DNA of 64,000 bases from Sediminibacter sp. Hel_I_10 (GCF_000688335.1 NZ_JHZX01000001.1:3286001-3350000); one strand, 5' to 3'; numbered from the stretch's first letter, positions 17,540 through 25,728 are shown. The notes: generated by a model not told the origin, from the letters alone. A program made the numbers and translations.

Positions 17540-18294
17540 ACTTTTATGGTATTTAAGAATCTGGTAAATGCTTTTTTGGCCCTTTGAAACTGCAGATCAT
17601 CTATATCGAACTCACCGTACCAAATGTAGTTATAGAGGTATGAGGTATATGAAAATTCTTTTTTAGTGGCTTCGGAAGTAATTTCGTAATAGTAGTCGCT
17701 ATTGGTTTTTTCAACATCGTAATCGATGAGTTCTGCTTCGGAAAGTGCCTTTAATAACCATAAATAATAAAACCGAATTGCTAAACGGTAGTTGCCGCTG
17801 CCTTCTGCCTCTTCAACTAGAGTACTGAAATCGGTGACATGGATATTATTTTCTAGATCTGTAACGGGAATAATACTTTTATCTGATGATTTCCCAAAGA
17901 CCCATTTCCCTTCTTTATTGATGATGGCCTTTACAATAAAGAAGACAACTAGAAGAAAAATAACAACGTAAAAAATCGTTAAGGCTAGATCGGTGAAATC
18001 AGAGGCTTTCGCATCGGAGTTTAAATCAAAAAGATCTTTAAAAATATCGCTAAGCCATTGCTTAAACCGCGTCCACCAACCAGATTGATCGACACTGCGC
18101 TCATAGATGAAATCATCATCACTGTATTTCGCTTTTAAATCGTCATAGCTTCGCTTATCTATGGGCTCGTTATCAAAGTATAAGGAGTCTTGAAGCCTTG
18201 GTGCTCTAACGCTTTCGGTTAAACTAGACGCATTTAACAGTGCTGACGTTCCGAAGAGTAAAATTGCGATATATCGTTTAAGGAAATTACTCAC
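17536..18294 (-). CDS. DUF4129-domain membrane protein
   Basis: The 252-residue product has a signal-like N terminus (about 6-24), an extracytoplasmic linker, a membrane helix (about 105-125) and a C-terminal cytoplasmic DUF4129 domain (YRLAIRFYYLWLLKALSEAE). Its start overlaps the end of the upstream membrane-protein gene by 8 bp and its stop overlaps the DUF4350 start by 4 bp, so it is tightly coupled. DUF4129 also occurs at the end of some transglutaminase-like proteins of MoxR clusters. Confidence 0.85.
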   Translation of the reverse strand: MSNFLKRYIAILLFGTSALLNASSLTESVRAPRLQDSLYFDNEPIDKRSYDDLKAKYSDDDFIYERSVDQSGWWTRFKQWLSDIFKDLFDLNSDAKASDFTDLALTIFYVVIFLLVVFFIVKAIINKEGKWVFGKSSDKSIIPVTDLENNIHVTDFSTLVEEAEGSGNYRLAIRFYYLWLLKALSEAELIDYDVEKTNSDYYYEITSEATKKEFSYTSYLYNYIWYGEFDIDDLQFQRAKKAFTRFLNTIKV

Positions 18295-19231
18295 CCGTAC
18301 CTATTTGGTCGATGACACTTTTGGTATTGATGTTTTCGTTGTCTTCCTTAAGACTATAAAATACCATACCTTGATTGAGTTGAGTGATAACGTTAAGCAC
18401 CGAGCTTACTAAAAACGTCAAGAAAAAAACGGCCAACATTATGACCGTCATGGTTGCCCCAATATCTTGAGAATCGGGCGCGGTACCATCTTCAATGGTT
18501 GTAAAAAGGCTCACCATCCCGAAGATATAAGGAATGATGGCTATAATATTTTGTACAATATAGCTCATGACATAAAAAATGCCCACAGATCCAACAGCAA
18601 CCCAAAATTTAGTTCCCAAGAGTGTCCAAGAATATCCAAAACAATCCCAAATGCCTCGTTTACCCCTAATGTATTCCATCAAAGACATTTGATAAAATAG
18701 ACTTATAGCACCAATAAGGAGAGGTAAAGCCAATATTCCAATTATGGTTATGGTAAGTACAAATCCTACAATCCCTGCTATAATTATTATAGGAATGATT
18801 AAAATAATCCCACAGATTAAAAAGATAAATAGCTTACCGATGTTTGATTTATAAGCTGAAATGAGCTCATTGACACCAAAATGGTTACCCTCACGTTCTT
18901 CATATAATTTCAAATAAATAGGGAGATACGCATAAGAAATTATACCAGCAATGAGCGCTACAATTATAAAAATAAGCACGAGTATAATGAAGAGTCCCGC
19001 ATTCTCATTCATATAATCATCAATAGCAGATGCGTTTCCATTTATTAAACCTCCAAAAACAACATCTGAATAGAATTTTGTAAAGAAGTAGCCTAAGACC
19101 ATTAAAATTAACAAGAAGATGCCATTAACTGCAAAGAAGTTCTTGAACAGATGTCCTCCATTGGCTTTTACAAAAGCGAATGTATCTTGAAAAAGAGCAC
19201 CAAAGTCTCTGGACTTATAAAGTTGCTGCAT
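18287..19231 (-). CDS. Multi-pass membrane protein of the MoxR operon
   Basis: The 314-residue product has about six hydrophobic segments and long Ile/Val-rich helices (for example FIILVLIFIIVALIAG). It resembles the membrane domain found in GdpD-type and DUF4013/DUF975-like proteins, but the exact family is not certain. It overlaps the SpoIIM-like gene by 17 bp at its start and the DUF4129 gene by 8 bp at its end. It probably forms a membrane partner of the SpoIIM and RDD proteins. Confidence 0.7.
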   Translation of the reverse strand: MQQLYKSRDFGALFQDTFAFVKANGGHLFKNFFAVNGIFLLILMVLGYFFTKFYSDVVFGGLINGNASAIDDYMNENAGLFIILVLIFIIVALIAGIISYAYLPIYLKLYEEREGNHFGVNELISAYKSNIGKLFIFLICGIILIIPIIIIAGIVGFVLTITIIGILALPLLIGAISLFYQMSLMEYIRGKRGIWDCFGYSWTLLGTKFWVAVGSVGIFYVMSYIVQNIIAIIPYIFGMVSLFTTIEDGTAPDSQDIGATMTVIMLAVFFLTFLVSSVLNVITQLNQGMVFYSLKEDNENINTKSVIDQIGTGE

Positions 19232-20195
19232 GGTTGTTTTTAAGTTTAGCGTTTAAGATAAAAGGATAAACAAGATAGTAAAATGAGATCATGCTAAGCG
19301 TCACTAAGATAATACCTACCGATAGCCAGTTGGGCATAACGTTGGAGTAGCGTGTTACATAACCTTCTAGAAAACCAGCCGCGATGGTAAACGGGAAGGT
19401 GCTTATTAAAATTTTGACGCCGTTTTTAACGCCCATTTTAAAAGAGGTGAGTCTAGAAAATGTCTTTGGAAACAGAATGCTGGCACCAAGTATAAGTCCT
19501 GCAGCGCCTTCAATAACAATAGCAAAGATTTCCATAGAGCCATGGATCCAAATCCCTCGAACGCTCTCCCAAAGAACGCCCTCTTGATAAAAGAAATATT
19601 GAAAGGCTCCTACCATAATGCCATTGTACATCATGACCAGGCCTGTTCCCAAACCTCCAAAAACCCCGAATATAAAAGATTTAATTCCAACATATAGATT
19701 ATTAAGTGTAATGCCTATAAAACTACCCCAATTGCTACCACTTTTATAAACCGCAACGGGGTCTCCAGCCTCAATGTTTTCTAAAGTTTCATTCACATAG
19801 CCATCACTTAAAATCAATCTCACAAAAGAATCGTCATAAGCTGCAGAAACAGCACCTATGGCCATAAAACTTAAAAAAATAATGAAGGCGTACAATACAT
19901 ATCTTCGGTATTCATAAACAATCATGGGGACTTCTATCTTCCAGAAATGCAGGAATCTATTGGTGTCCTCGCGTTTGGTCTTGTAAATTTTTTGAAAAGC
20001 CTTTGCGGCTAAGTTGTTTAAATAAAGAATTGTTTTACTTTTGGGATAGTAAGTTTGAGCGTAGGATAGGTCGTTGACCAATTGAATGTAAAGCGAAGCA
20101 AGTTCGTCTGGATTTTTAAGCGTTTTGCCAAAAATGGCCTTTTCAAAACTGAGCCATTTTTCTTTGTTTTGCTTAATAAACGCAACTTCTCTCAT
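19215..20195 (-). CDS. SpoIIM (stage II sporulation protein M)-like membrane protein
   Basis: The 326-residue product begins MREVAFIKQNKEKWLSFEKA, has a soluble helical N-terminal part, and then six membrane helices with the SpoIIM signature (YVGIKSFIFGVFGGLGTG, then GIWIHGSMEIFAI). The ATG at 20195 is chosen over an ORF start 48 bp upstream because the typical family start is MREVxFIKxN. The organism does not sporulate by inference from its group; SpoIIM relatives are common in MoxR clusters. It is the first gene of the minus-strand operon and is divergent from the RDD gene, 22 bp away. Confidence 0.9.
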   Translation of the reverse strand: MREVAFIKQNKEKWLSFEKAIFGKTLKNPDELASLYIQLVNDLSYAQTYYPKSKTILYLNNLAAKAFQKIYKTKREDTNRFLHFWKIEVPMIVYEYRRYVLYAFIIFLSFMAIGAVSAAYDDSFVRLILSDGYVNETLENIEAGDPVAVYKSGSNWGSFIGITLNNLYVGIKSFIFGVFGGLGTGLVMMYNGIMVGAFQYFFYQEGVLWESVRGIWIHGSMEIFAIVIEGAAGLILGASILFPKTFSRLTSFKMGVKNGVKILISTFPFTIAAGFLEGYVTRYSNVMPNWLSVGIILVTLSMISFYYLVYPFILNAKLKNNHAATL

Positions 20196-20217
20196 AGCTT
20201 CCAAATTAAAGCAATAA

Positions 20218-20973
20218 ATGGTAGAGTTACAAATAAACACCACTCAAAATGTGAATATAAATTTCATCGCTGCTAGCGTTGGAGAGCGCATTTTGGCCTT
20301 TGTAATAGACATTATTATTAAGATTGCTTATGTGGTGGTAACGTATCAATTGGTCTTCAATTTATTTCATATCGACGATATGGTGAGCGATATGGACCAG
20401 TGGTCTCAGATTGCTATTTACGTAAGTTTTTATTTGCCTGTGGTCTTTTATTCGTTGCTATTTGAAACGTTTTTGGATGGGCAAACCCCTGGTAAGCGCA
20501 TTATAAAAATAAAGGTGGTTAAGATTGATGGTTATCAAGCCTCTTTGGCAGATTATATGATTCGTTGGTTTTTCAGAATTATTGACTTAAATCTATTAGG
20601 TCCGCTGTTTGGCCCTGTTGTGGCTTTAATTACCATTGTATCTAGTGACAAGAATCAGCGATTGGGTGATATGACGGCAGGGACCTCGGTGATAACCCTT
20701 AAGAATAAGGTAACCATTAGCCATACTATTTTGGAGGAGTTGGGTGAAGATTATATACCCACTTATCCTAATGTGATAAAGCTTTCAGATAATGATGCCC
20801 GAATTATTAAAGAAACGTTTGTGCGGGCTAGGGCTTCTAAAGATTATGCGACGTTGATTAAACTTCGGAAGAAAATTGTAGAGGTGGTCGGTATCAAAGA
20901 CTACAATGAAGAAGACATCCAGTTTATTGATGTTATTTTAAAAGACTACAACTACTACACCCAAAACATGTAA
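20218..20973 (+). CDS. RDD-family membrane protein
   Basis: The 251-residue product carries an RDD domain: ERILAFVIDIIIKIAYVVV (23-41) as the first helix with its Arg-Asp pair spaced in, FETFLDGQTPGKRIIKIKVV (82-101), and an MIRWFFRIID helix. The cytoplasmic C-terminal 80 residues are helical and charged. RDD proteins are putative transporters or membrane scaffolds; some act as sodium/proton antiporters. Its divergent partner is the SpoIIM/MoxR operon, a frequent arrangement in Bacteroidota. Confidence 0.92.
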   Translation: MVELQINTTQNVNINFIAASVGERILAFVIDIIIKIAYVVVTYQLVFNLFHIDDMVSDMDQWSQIAIYVSFYLPVVFYSLLFETFLDGQTPGKRIIKIKVVKIDGYQASLADYMIRWFFRIIDLNLLGPLFGPVVALITIVSSDKNQRLGDMTAGTSVITLKNKVTISHTILEELGEDYIPTYPNVIKLSDNDARIIKETFVRARASKDYATLIKLRKKIVEVVGIKDYNEEDIQFIDVILKDYNYYTQNM

Positions 20974-21124
20974 GGTTTTCTTTTTAGGTTTAACTTCTAC
21001 ATTTTCAGAATTACTATTTATTTCAAGCATAGGTTGCTATTTCACAACATATCAGATTCAATTTTAAGCTGTTTTCTTGTTTTAAAATGTTAAGAAAATC
21101 TGAGCTAAGCTTTTAGGCTTTCTG

Positions 21125-21132
21125 TAGTTTTG
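21125..21132 (+). promoter_or_regulatory. Candidate -7 promoter element of the TRIC gene
   Basis: TAGTTTTG fits TAnnTTTG and lies 45 bp before the start of the channel gene. The -33 box is not clear. Confidence 0.35.
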
Positions 21133-21177
21133 TAACCTAGATTTTAGTGCGAACTAAATTTAAATTTTTAGGATCAA

Positions 21178-21801
21178 ATGTTTATACAAATTATAGATAT
21201 TTTAGGAACGGTAGCCTTTGCGATTTCAGGCGTTTTGGTAGCGTTAGATAAAAGAATGGATGCCTTTGGTGTGCTCATTATCGCCTTTGTTACCGCTGTT
21301 GGTGGTGGTTCTTTACGGGACGTTATGGTTGGTATAGAGCCTGTGTCATGGATGACCAATATGACCTATGTTTACGTCATTATCGGATCTGCTGCTTTTG
21401 CTGTTTTGCTTCGGAATAAAATAGCGTATTTGAGAACCTCTTTGTTTTTATTTGACACTATTGGGATTGGTCTTTATACTGTGGTTGGTATTGAAACTGC
21501 TTTGATTGCTGGTTTGCACCCTATCATTTGCATTGCACTTGGTACGATGACCGCTTGTTTTGGTGGTGTAATTCGTGATATCCTTTGTAATGAGATTCCT
21601 GTAATTTTCAGAAAGGAGATCTATGCCACGGCTTGCATATTAGGAGGCATGACCTATTTTTTACTTCGGAAATTTGTAGCAGACAACAACTTCATCTTTG
21701 TAGTTGCAGGAGCAGTAGTCATCGCTACCAGACTTTTGGCGGTTAAATTTAAGATTAGCCTGCCAAGTTTGTACAAGACTGGTGATGACCTTGCAGCTTA
21801 G
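21178..21801 (+). CDS. TRIC-type trimeric cation channel (UPF0126/YicG)
   Basis: The 207-residue protein has seven predicted membrane helices in two homologous halves. Each half carries the GGG/GG-RD signature: AVGGGSLRDVMVG (residues 41-53) and CFGGVIRDILCNEIP (about 127-141). This repeat is diagnostic of the UPF0126/TRIC family, which conducts K+ as a trimer. Length is standard. It is the last core gene before the accessory island that starts near 21.85 kb. Confidence 0.92.
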   Translation: MFIQIIDILGTVAFAISGVLVALDKRMDAFGVLIIAFVTAVGGGSLRDVMVGIEPVSWMTNMTYVYVIIGSAAFAVLLRNKIAYLRTSLFLFDTIGIGLYTVVGIETALIAGLHPIICIALGTMTACFGGVIRDILCNEIPVIFRKEIYATACILGGMTYFLLRKFVADNNFIFVVAGAVVIATRLLAVKFKISLPSLYKTGDDLAA

Positions 21802-21846
21802 TTATAGTCTGTAGGCATCCAGCAATCTTGATGTTTTAAATTATAA

Positions 21847-22155
21847 TTAAAATAGGGTATAGCCAACTATGATTGAAGTTCCAACGTAATTTGATCTCCA
21901 ACCTGCATAATTCAAAAGATCTCTACTGGTTTGATGCCTTAATTCAACACTGTATTTATTGTTGTATTTATAACCTATGCCAAAAGCAAAATTGCCAGAA
22001 GATTTGATTTCTATATCAGAGCTCTTTTCGTAATTAATTAAAGATTTTTTTCTAAAATCAACAACAAACGCAGCATTCAAGAAAATTTTTGAGTTATTGT
22101 TTAAAAACCGGTAGAAGGCGAGCGATTGACCTTTTTGGCTATGAAAAACTTGGAC
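21847..22155 (-). pseudogene. 5'-truncated outer-membrane beta-barrel protein fragment
   Basis: About 102 codons are open from just after a stop (22156-22158) to the TAA at 21847. The stretch reads like the last strands of an outer-membrane barrel: FGIGYKYNNKYSVELRHQTS and, at the end, VGTSIIVGYTLF with a terminal aromatic residue. There is no signal peptide, and the only in-frame start is a TTG at 22080, so the front of the gene is missing. It borders the left edge of the accessory island and may have been cut when the island formed. Confidence 0.65.
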
Positions 22156-22225
22156 TTATTTTTTCAAAAGCGTCTGGATAATGAGATGTTCTTTAAGTGA
22201 TAATCGTGTATTTTTTTTGTGTTCA

Positions 22226-22358
22226 TACAACGTGTTTATTTAGTTTGTAATGAATAACTATGAATAGAAAAAGAAAACAAACCAAAGGTTTATCTATATC
22301 ATTTTGCAAATAATCTAATGACTATCAATTAAATGTATGTAGTGTTGGCTATTCGTTG
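22226..22358 (-). repeat. Island repeat A (cassette-boundary element)
   Basis: The left end is ACAACGTGTTT (also at the left end of repeat C). The right end, read on the minus strand, is CAACGAATAGCCAACACTAC and touches the stop codon of the DUF1801 gene. The middle is not well conserved. It is a degenerate copy of the family described at 22843 and 25748. Confidence 0.5.
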
Positions 22359-22793
22359 TTAATTTCTGCAGGAACACTCATGGTATTCATTGAGATATGC
22401 GATTGTTTCCATGCTTAGTTTTTCCACAATTGGAATATTTATGTCATCTAGTTTCTTGAAATAAATACAGGCTTTCCCCATTTTGAATTTTCCTAAATCT
22501 TTCAAAAGAGTATCGCTTTTTTCTGTTTTAGAATAGACATAAAGTGAAAACTGTGCTTTTCGTGGTGAGAAACCTAACAAAGGAGCATCGCCTTCATGAC
22601 CACTAGCATATTTATAGTGATAGCTTCCAAAACCTATAATTGTTGGTCCCCACATTTTTGGTTCAAAACCTGACCATTCACGCATTAATTCTATTAATTT
22701 AAAACTATCAGATTTCTTCTGTTCATTTTCAACGTATGATTCTATAAAATCAAGAACATCTACTTCCGTTTCAGATGTCTTATTTTTTGTCAT
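22359..22793 (-). CDS. DUF1801-domain protein
   Basis: The 144-residue product shows the DUF1801/YdhG pattern: LMREWSGFEPKMWGPTIIGF, then SPRKAQFSLYVY, and LGKFKMGKACIYFKKLDDIN near the end. It is a small soluble alpha/beta protein of unknown function. Its stop directly abuts repeat A and repeat B begins about 50 bp before its start, so the gene is framed like a cassette. There is no membrane or signal segment. Confidence 0.9.
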   Translation of the reverse strand: MTKNKTSETEVDVLDFIESYVENEQKKSDSFKLIELMREWSGFEPKMWGPTIIGFGSYHYKYASGHEGDAPLLGFSPRKAQFSLYVYSKTEKSDTLLKDLGKFKMGKACIYFKKLDDINIPIVEKLSMETIAYLNEYHECSCRN

Positions 22794-22842
22794 TTCTCTT
22801 ATAGTTTTTATATATGTGATATGGCTGTTTCACAATGCCTAC

Positions 22843-22977
22843 TAACGGTCTCGACTACGAGTAGTTGCGTGGTTTAGCGGTTAACTATTCAAGTACATAC
22901 AAACTAAAAATCCATGAGGATTTTCAGAAATAGGCGAGATCAAGCAATTACTTATAGCAATTGTTGTGTACCGTTTT
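22843..22977 (-). repeat. Island repeat B (cassette-boundary element)
   Basis: Outer ends are AACGGT (left) and ACCGTT (right). Nested inside, ACTACGAGTAGTTGC pairs imperfectly with GCAATTACTTATAGC, so the whole element can fold on itself. An inner hairpin AAATCC...GGATTT (about 22906-22924) is followed by AAATAGGCGAGA, a motif shared with repeat C. The right end is 0-4 bp from the ParE stop codon. Confidence 0.7.
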
Positions 22978-23280
22978 TTATTTCAGTCGTTTTTTGATAT
23001 CCATTCTCTGATGTGAAATTCTAACGATTTCGACAATTTCATTTTCGACTTTCCTGTAATAAATCAGATGAGATTTGATTTTAGTTACTCGATAGTTTTT
23101 TCGAGTTTGTTCTGCGGATTTTCCAATCAGATAGTTGTCCGCAATAAATTCAATCTCTCCGATTATTAAGTCGTAATATCTATCAGCTTGTTCTTTAGAC
23201 CATTTGTGAAAAGTATAAATCCAAATATCATTTAAATCATCAATAGCTTGTTTGCTTATTCGATATTTGTTTTTACTCAT
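22978..23280 (-). CDS. parE: ParE/RelE-type toxin
   Basis: The 100-residue product has the ParE fold pattern: a helical start (KYRISKQAIDDLNDIWIYTF), then strands containing YRVTKIKSHLIYYRKVENE and the family ending VRISHQRMD. ParE toxins inhibit DNA gyrase; RelE relatives cut mRNA, and the sequence is closer to ParE. Its start overlaps the antitoxin stop by 4 bp (ATGA), the normal antitoxin-first coupling. The stop abuts repeat B. Confidence 0.9.
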   Translation of the reverse strand: MSKNKYRISKQAIDDLNDIWIYTFHKWSKEQADRYYDLIIGEIEFIADNYLIGKSAEQTRKNYRVTKIKSHLIYYRKVENEIVEIVRISHQRMDIKKRLK

Positions 23281-23519
23281 AAGTGTTGACGATGTAATTC
23301 AGACAGGTTTTGTTTCGGGTCAAAATTTTCAACAAATTCGCTATTTTCTCCAACTTCGAGAGCTTTAATCAGTTCTCTTTCCTTTTTTTCTTCACGTTCT
23401 AACAAACGTAGTGCTGAACGAATTACTTCGCTAACCGAACCATATCTACCAGAATTTACTTCTTCTCTGATAAAATCCTCAAAATGATTTCCGAGTGATA
23501 TTGAAGTGTTTTTTCCCAT
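23277..23519 (-). CDS. parD: ParD-type antitoxin
   Basis: The 80-residue product is a ribbon-helix-helix antitoxin. The beta strand NTSISLGNHFEDFI and helices SGRYGSVSEVIRSALRLLE form the DNA-binding part, and the acidic C terminus neutralises the toxin. The ATG at 23519 gives the usual ParD start (MGKNTSISL); a start 60 bp upstream is not supported. It should repress its own promoter, located between here and repeat C. Confidence 0.9.
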   Translation of the reverse strand: MGKNTSISLGNHFEDFIREEVNSGRYGSVSEVIRSALRLLEREEKKERELIKALEVGENSEFVENFDPKQNLSELHRQHL

Positions 23520-23570
23520 TTTAGCTATAAATTTACTCAAATATACCAAATCTTGGTAACGTAGCCAAAT

Positions 23571-23697
23571 TGCACACAACGTGTTTGTGTATGATTAGTG
23601 GCGTGTTTTAAACACTAAAGTTAGCAAATAAATCACAGATAGAAAGTCCGCGAGGACTTTCGTAAATAGGCTAGAACTAGCAATTAATTTTATACGG
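23571..23697 (-). repeat. Island repeat C, left part (split by the IS110 element)
   Basis: It begins ACACAACGTGTTTG, like repeat A, and contains the hairpin GAAAGTCCGCGAGGACTTTC (23642-23661). It then has AAATAGGCTAGAACTAGCAATTA, which matches repeat B (AAATAGGCGAGATCAAGCAATTA). The expected right arm is missing here and appears instead beyond the IS element, at about 24904. Confidence 0.65.
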
Positions 23698-23734
23698 CTT
23701 AAGTTAGCATTTTATTAAATTAGGTTATAAATCA

Positions 23735-23909
23735 GAAAGAACAAAAGAGAGGATCAAGGTTATTTTATACGCAGAAGCTTAAGACTTCGTCAACATTGGA
23801 AACCCCCTCTCTTTTCTACACAGATTCCGTACAGTTCTATGAGGCTTTTAGACCTCGATTTCAAGTCGTTGGAACTCGCGTAGATTGTCCTTTCCACAAT
23901 CATTTTCTT
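23735..23909 (+). ncRNA. Candidate IS110 bridge RNA region
   Basis: The 5' non-coding end can fold: AAAAGAGAGG (23743-23752) pairs with CCTCTCTTTT (23806-23815), enclosing a small GAAG/CTTC hairpin. In IS110-group elements this region is transcribed into the RNA that base-pairs with donor and target DNA. Exact ends and guide loops cannot be fixed from one copy. Confidence 0.4.
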
Positions 23910-24881
23910 ATGAATAAAGATATTGAATATTTTGGTATTGGCATCAGCCACCTGGTTTTTGACGTTACGGATTCCGATGGCAATCATCATCAGTTTAAGA
24001 ACAACACTTCCGGCTTTAAGAAGTTTGTAAAGCTCTTGGGCCAACAGAGCCATTGCGTTATGGAGGCTACGGGTTATTACCATTATCAGTTGGCTTATTT
24101 TTTACTTGAATCCGGTATAAGGTTATCGGTAGAGAACCCATTGTCGGTAAAGCGTTTTATTCAGATGAAGCTGTCAAAGGTCAAGACCGACAAGAGTGAT
24201 TCCAGGCTCATATGTGAGTATGCAAAACAGGTGGAGCTGAGAATCTGGAAAGGCAATTCAGGTCACCAGAGAGAATGCCTGCAAATGACCAGGCTGCTTT
24301 CCGTATATATAAAACAGAGCACCATGCTAAAAAACAAATTACATGGAGAAGCTGTTTTGGGCAACCCAAGTAAGGCAGTTGCAGGTTCCTTGAAGCGGAG
24401 TTTGAAGCAGGTCCAAAAGGAGATAGGAACCTTGGAGGAGAAACTGTTGGCCTTGGTCAAACAAGAGCACCAAGACGTTCTGACACGCTTGAAAACGATA
24501 CCTGGGATCGGGAACAAAACAGCTGTTATGCTGGTTGTCCTTACAGATGGCTTTGAGCGTTTTACAAGTGGAGGTGAGCTGTGCAGTTACGCAGGTCTGA
24601 CACCGGTGATCAGAAAAAGTGGAAGCAGTGTAAATGGACGTAGCCGAATCAGTAAAATGGCAAATCAGAAACTACGTAATCTATTGTTCATGTGCAGTTT
24701 TAATGCCTGTAAATACAACAGGGCCTGTAGGGAAATATATGAACGGATCGTCGCTAAGGGAAAGAGTAAAAAACTTGCGCTAATAGCGGTCTGCAATAAG
24801 CTGTTGAAACAAGCATTTGCTATAGCTAAATCAGGTCTGGTATTTGATCAGGAATATAAGAGTACGCTAGTGAGAAATTAA
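23910..24881 (+). CDS. IS110-family transposase, first catalytic Asp replaced by Gly
   Basis: The 323-residue product has the two IS110 domains: an N-terminal RuvC-like DEDD domain (MEATGYY and KVKTDKSDSRLI visible) and a C-terminal Tnp20 domain (TIPGIGNKTAVML, CSYAGLTPVIRKSGSS, and SKMANQKLRNLLFM). The first DEDD residue normally lies in GIDxS; here it reads GIGIS, with GGC where GAC is expected. The ATG at 23910 gives the normal family start; an upstream TTG frame lies in the non-coding end. The frame is otherwise complete, so the copy may be a recent inactive one. Confidence 0.9.
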   Translation: MNKDIEYFGIGISHLVFDVTDSDGNHHQFKNNTSGFKKFVKLLGQQSHCVMEATGYYHYQLAYFLLESGIRLSVENPLSVKRFIQMKLSKVKTDKSDSRLICEYAKQVELRIWKGNSGHQRECLQMTRLLSVYIKQSTMLKNKLHGEAVLGNPSKAVAGSLKRSLKQVQKEIGTLEEKLLALVKQEHQDVLTRLKTIPGIGNKTAVMLVVLTDGFERFTSGGELCSYAGLTPVIRKSGSSVNGRSRISKMANQKLRNLLFMCSFNACKYNRACREIYERIVAKGKSKKLALIAVCNKLLKQAFAIAKSGLVFDQEYKSTLVRN

Positions 24882-24903
24882 TGGAATTTTACTTGTTTTT
24901 TAC

Positions 24904-24926
24904 CACAGTACTTTGTTGCTATAGTT
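24904..24926 (-). repeat. Island repeat C, right end (beyond the IS element)
   Basis: Read on the minus strand it is AACTATAGCAACAAAGTACT, similar to the right end of repeat A (AACGAATAGCCAACACTAC). It touches the stop codon of the DUF4145-like gene. With the part at 23571-23697 it would make one full repeat, split by the IS. Confidence 0.45.
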
Positions 24927-25728
24927 ATTTATTCGCTTTTTTTGTCAATAAGGACTTCATACTTTCAGTGAATCCTTTAGCAGACTCTTTACTTTGTATA
25001 ATCTGATTTATTAAAAATATCAAAATACTCTTTATGTGATTTGCATTTTCCAAACAGGCTTCATCGGATTCTGCGTGAAGTCCTTCGCTCAATTGACTGT
25101 GTAAAACTCCTAAAGGATTCATTCCATTTGGTCTTAAAATAGAAGGTAATAAGTCTTTGACTAAATCTATTTTTTCTTGTGTAACTCTTGTTTGTTTGGT
25201 TTTTTCGAGAGCTTCTTTATATTCAGTTTGGTTATCTACATCTATAAGGTCTGTAATCGATTCTAATAGCTCATCAATTATGTCTTCTGTAATTCTACGA
25301 TAATAAGCAAATGCACCAATTCCATATCCTTGGGATTCACATACAAGCCCTTTTCTAAAAGTTTTAGAATGTTTGTGAAGTGTTTTCTCAAGATTTTTGT
25401 CCATTTTAATTTCCCATTCAGGATATTGTCCAACTTTATAAATAGTGTTCAAATCCTCACTTACGTAGACAAAAAATCTTCGTTCAAAATCTTTACAAGA
25501 TTGACATAAATATCTAATGTCAAATACTCTGTTTTGGGCAAGAGCATTGTTGTCGTTTGGATAGTCACTAAAAAAATCACTAGTCATATTAAAAGTCTGT
25601 TTAGAATTGCAGACTTTGCATTCCATATTAATAGAAACGTACTTCCAAGATCTTACTTCTGGCTGGAAATCAGATGGTTCAAATTTTCTAAATAAGGAAT
25701 AATCTTCGAATAGTTCTTTTGTTAGCAT
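24925..25728 (-). CDS. DUF4145-like protein with a double-CxxC zinc ribbon
   Basis: The 267-residue product has a zinc-ribbon-like N terminus (CKVC at 37-40, CQSC at 75-78). A helical C-terminal domain follows with GIGAFAYYRRITEDIIDELL (about 136-155) and LHSQLSEGLHAESDEACLE, typical of DUF4145. DUF4145 domains occur in, or next to, restriction and defence genes, so a defence or accessory role is plausible but not shown. Its stop merges with the right end of repeat C and its start lies near repeat D. Confidence 0.65.
   Translation of the reverse strand: MLTKELFEDYSLFRKFEPSDFQPEVRSWKYVSINMECKVCNSKQTFNMTSDFFSDYPNDNNALAQNRVFDIRYLCQSCKDFERRFFVYVSEDLNTIYKVGQYPEWEIKMDKNLEKTLHKHSKTFRKGLVCESQGYGIGAFAYYRRITEDIIDELLESITDLIDVDNQTEYKEALEKTKQTRVTQEKIDLVKDLLPSILRPNGMNPLGVLHSQLSEGLHAESDEACLENANHIKSILIFLINQIIQSKESAKGFTESMKSLLTKKANK

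Larger units (their letters stand above)
23698..24903 (+). mobile_element. IS110-family insertion sequence inserted in repeat C
   Basis: A single DEDD transposase gene is flanked by non-coding ends without clear terminal inverted repeats, as expected for IS110. The boundaries are estimated from where the repeat-C sequence breaks off and resumes, and are uncertain by 10-20 bp. The long 5' non-coding end (about 200 bp) is where the IS110 group encodes its bridge RNA. Confidence 0.75.
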
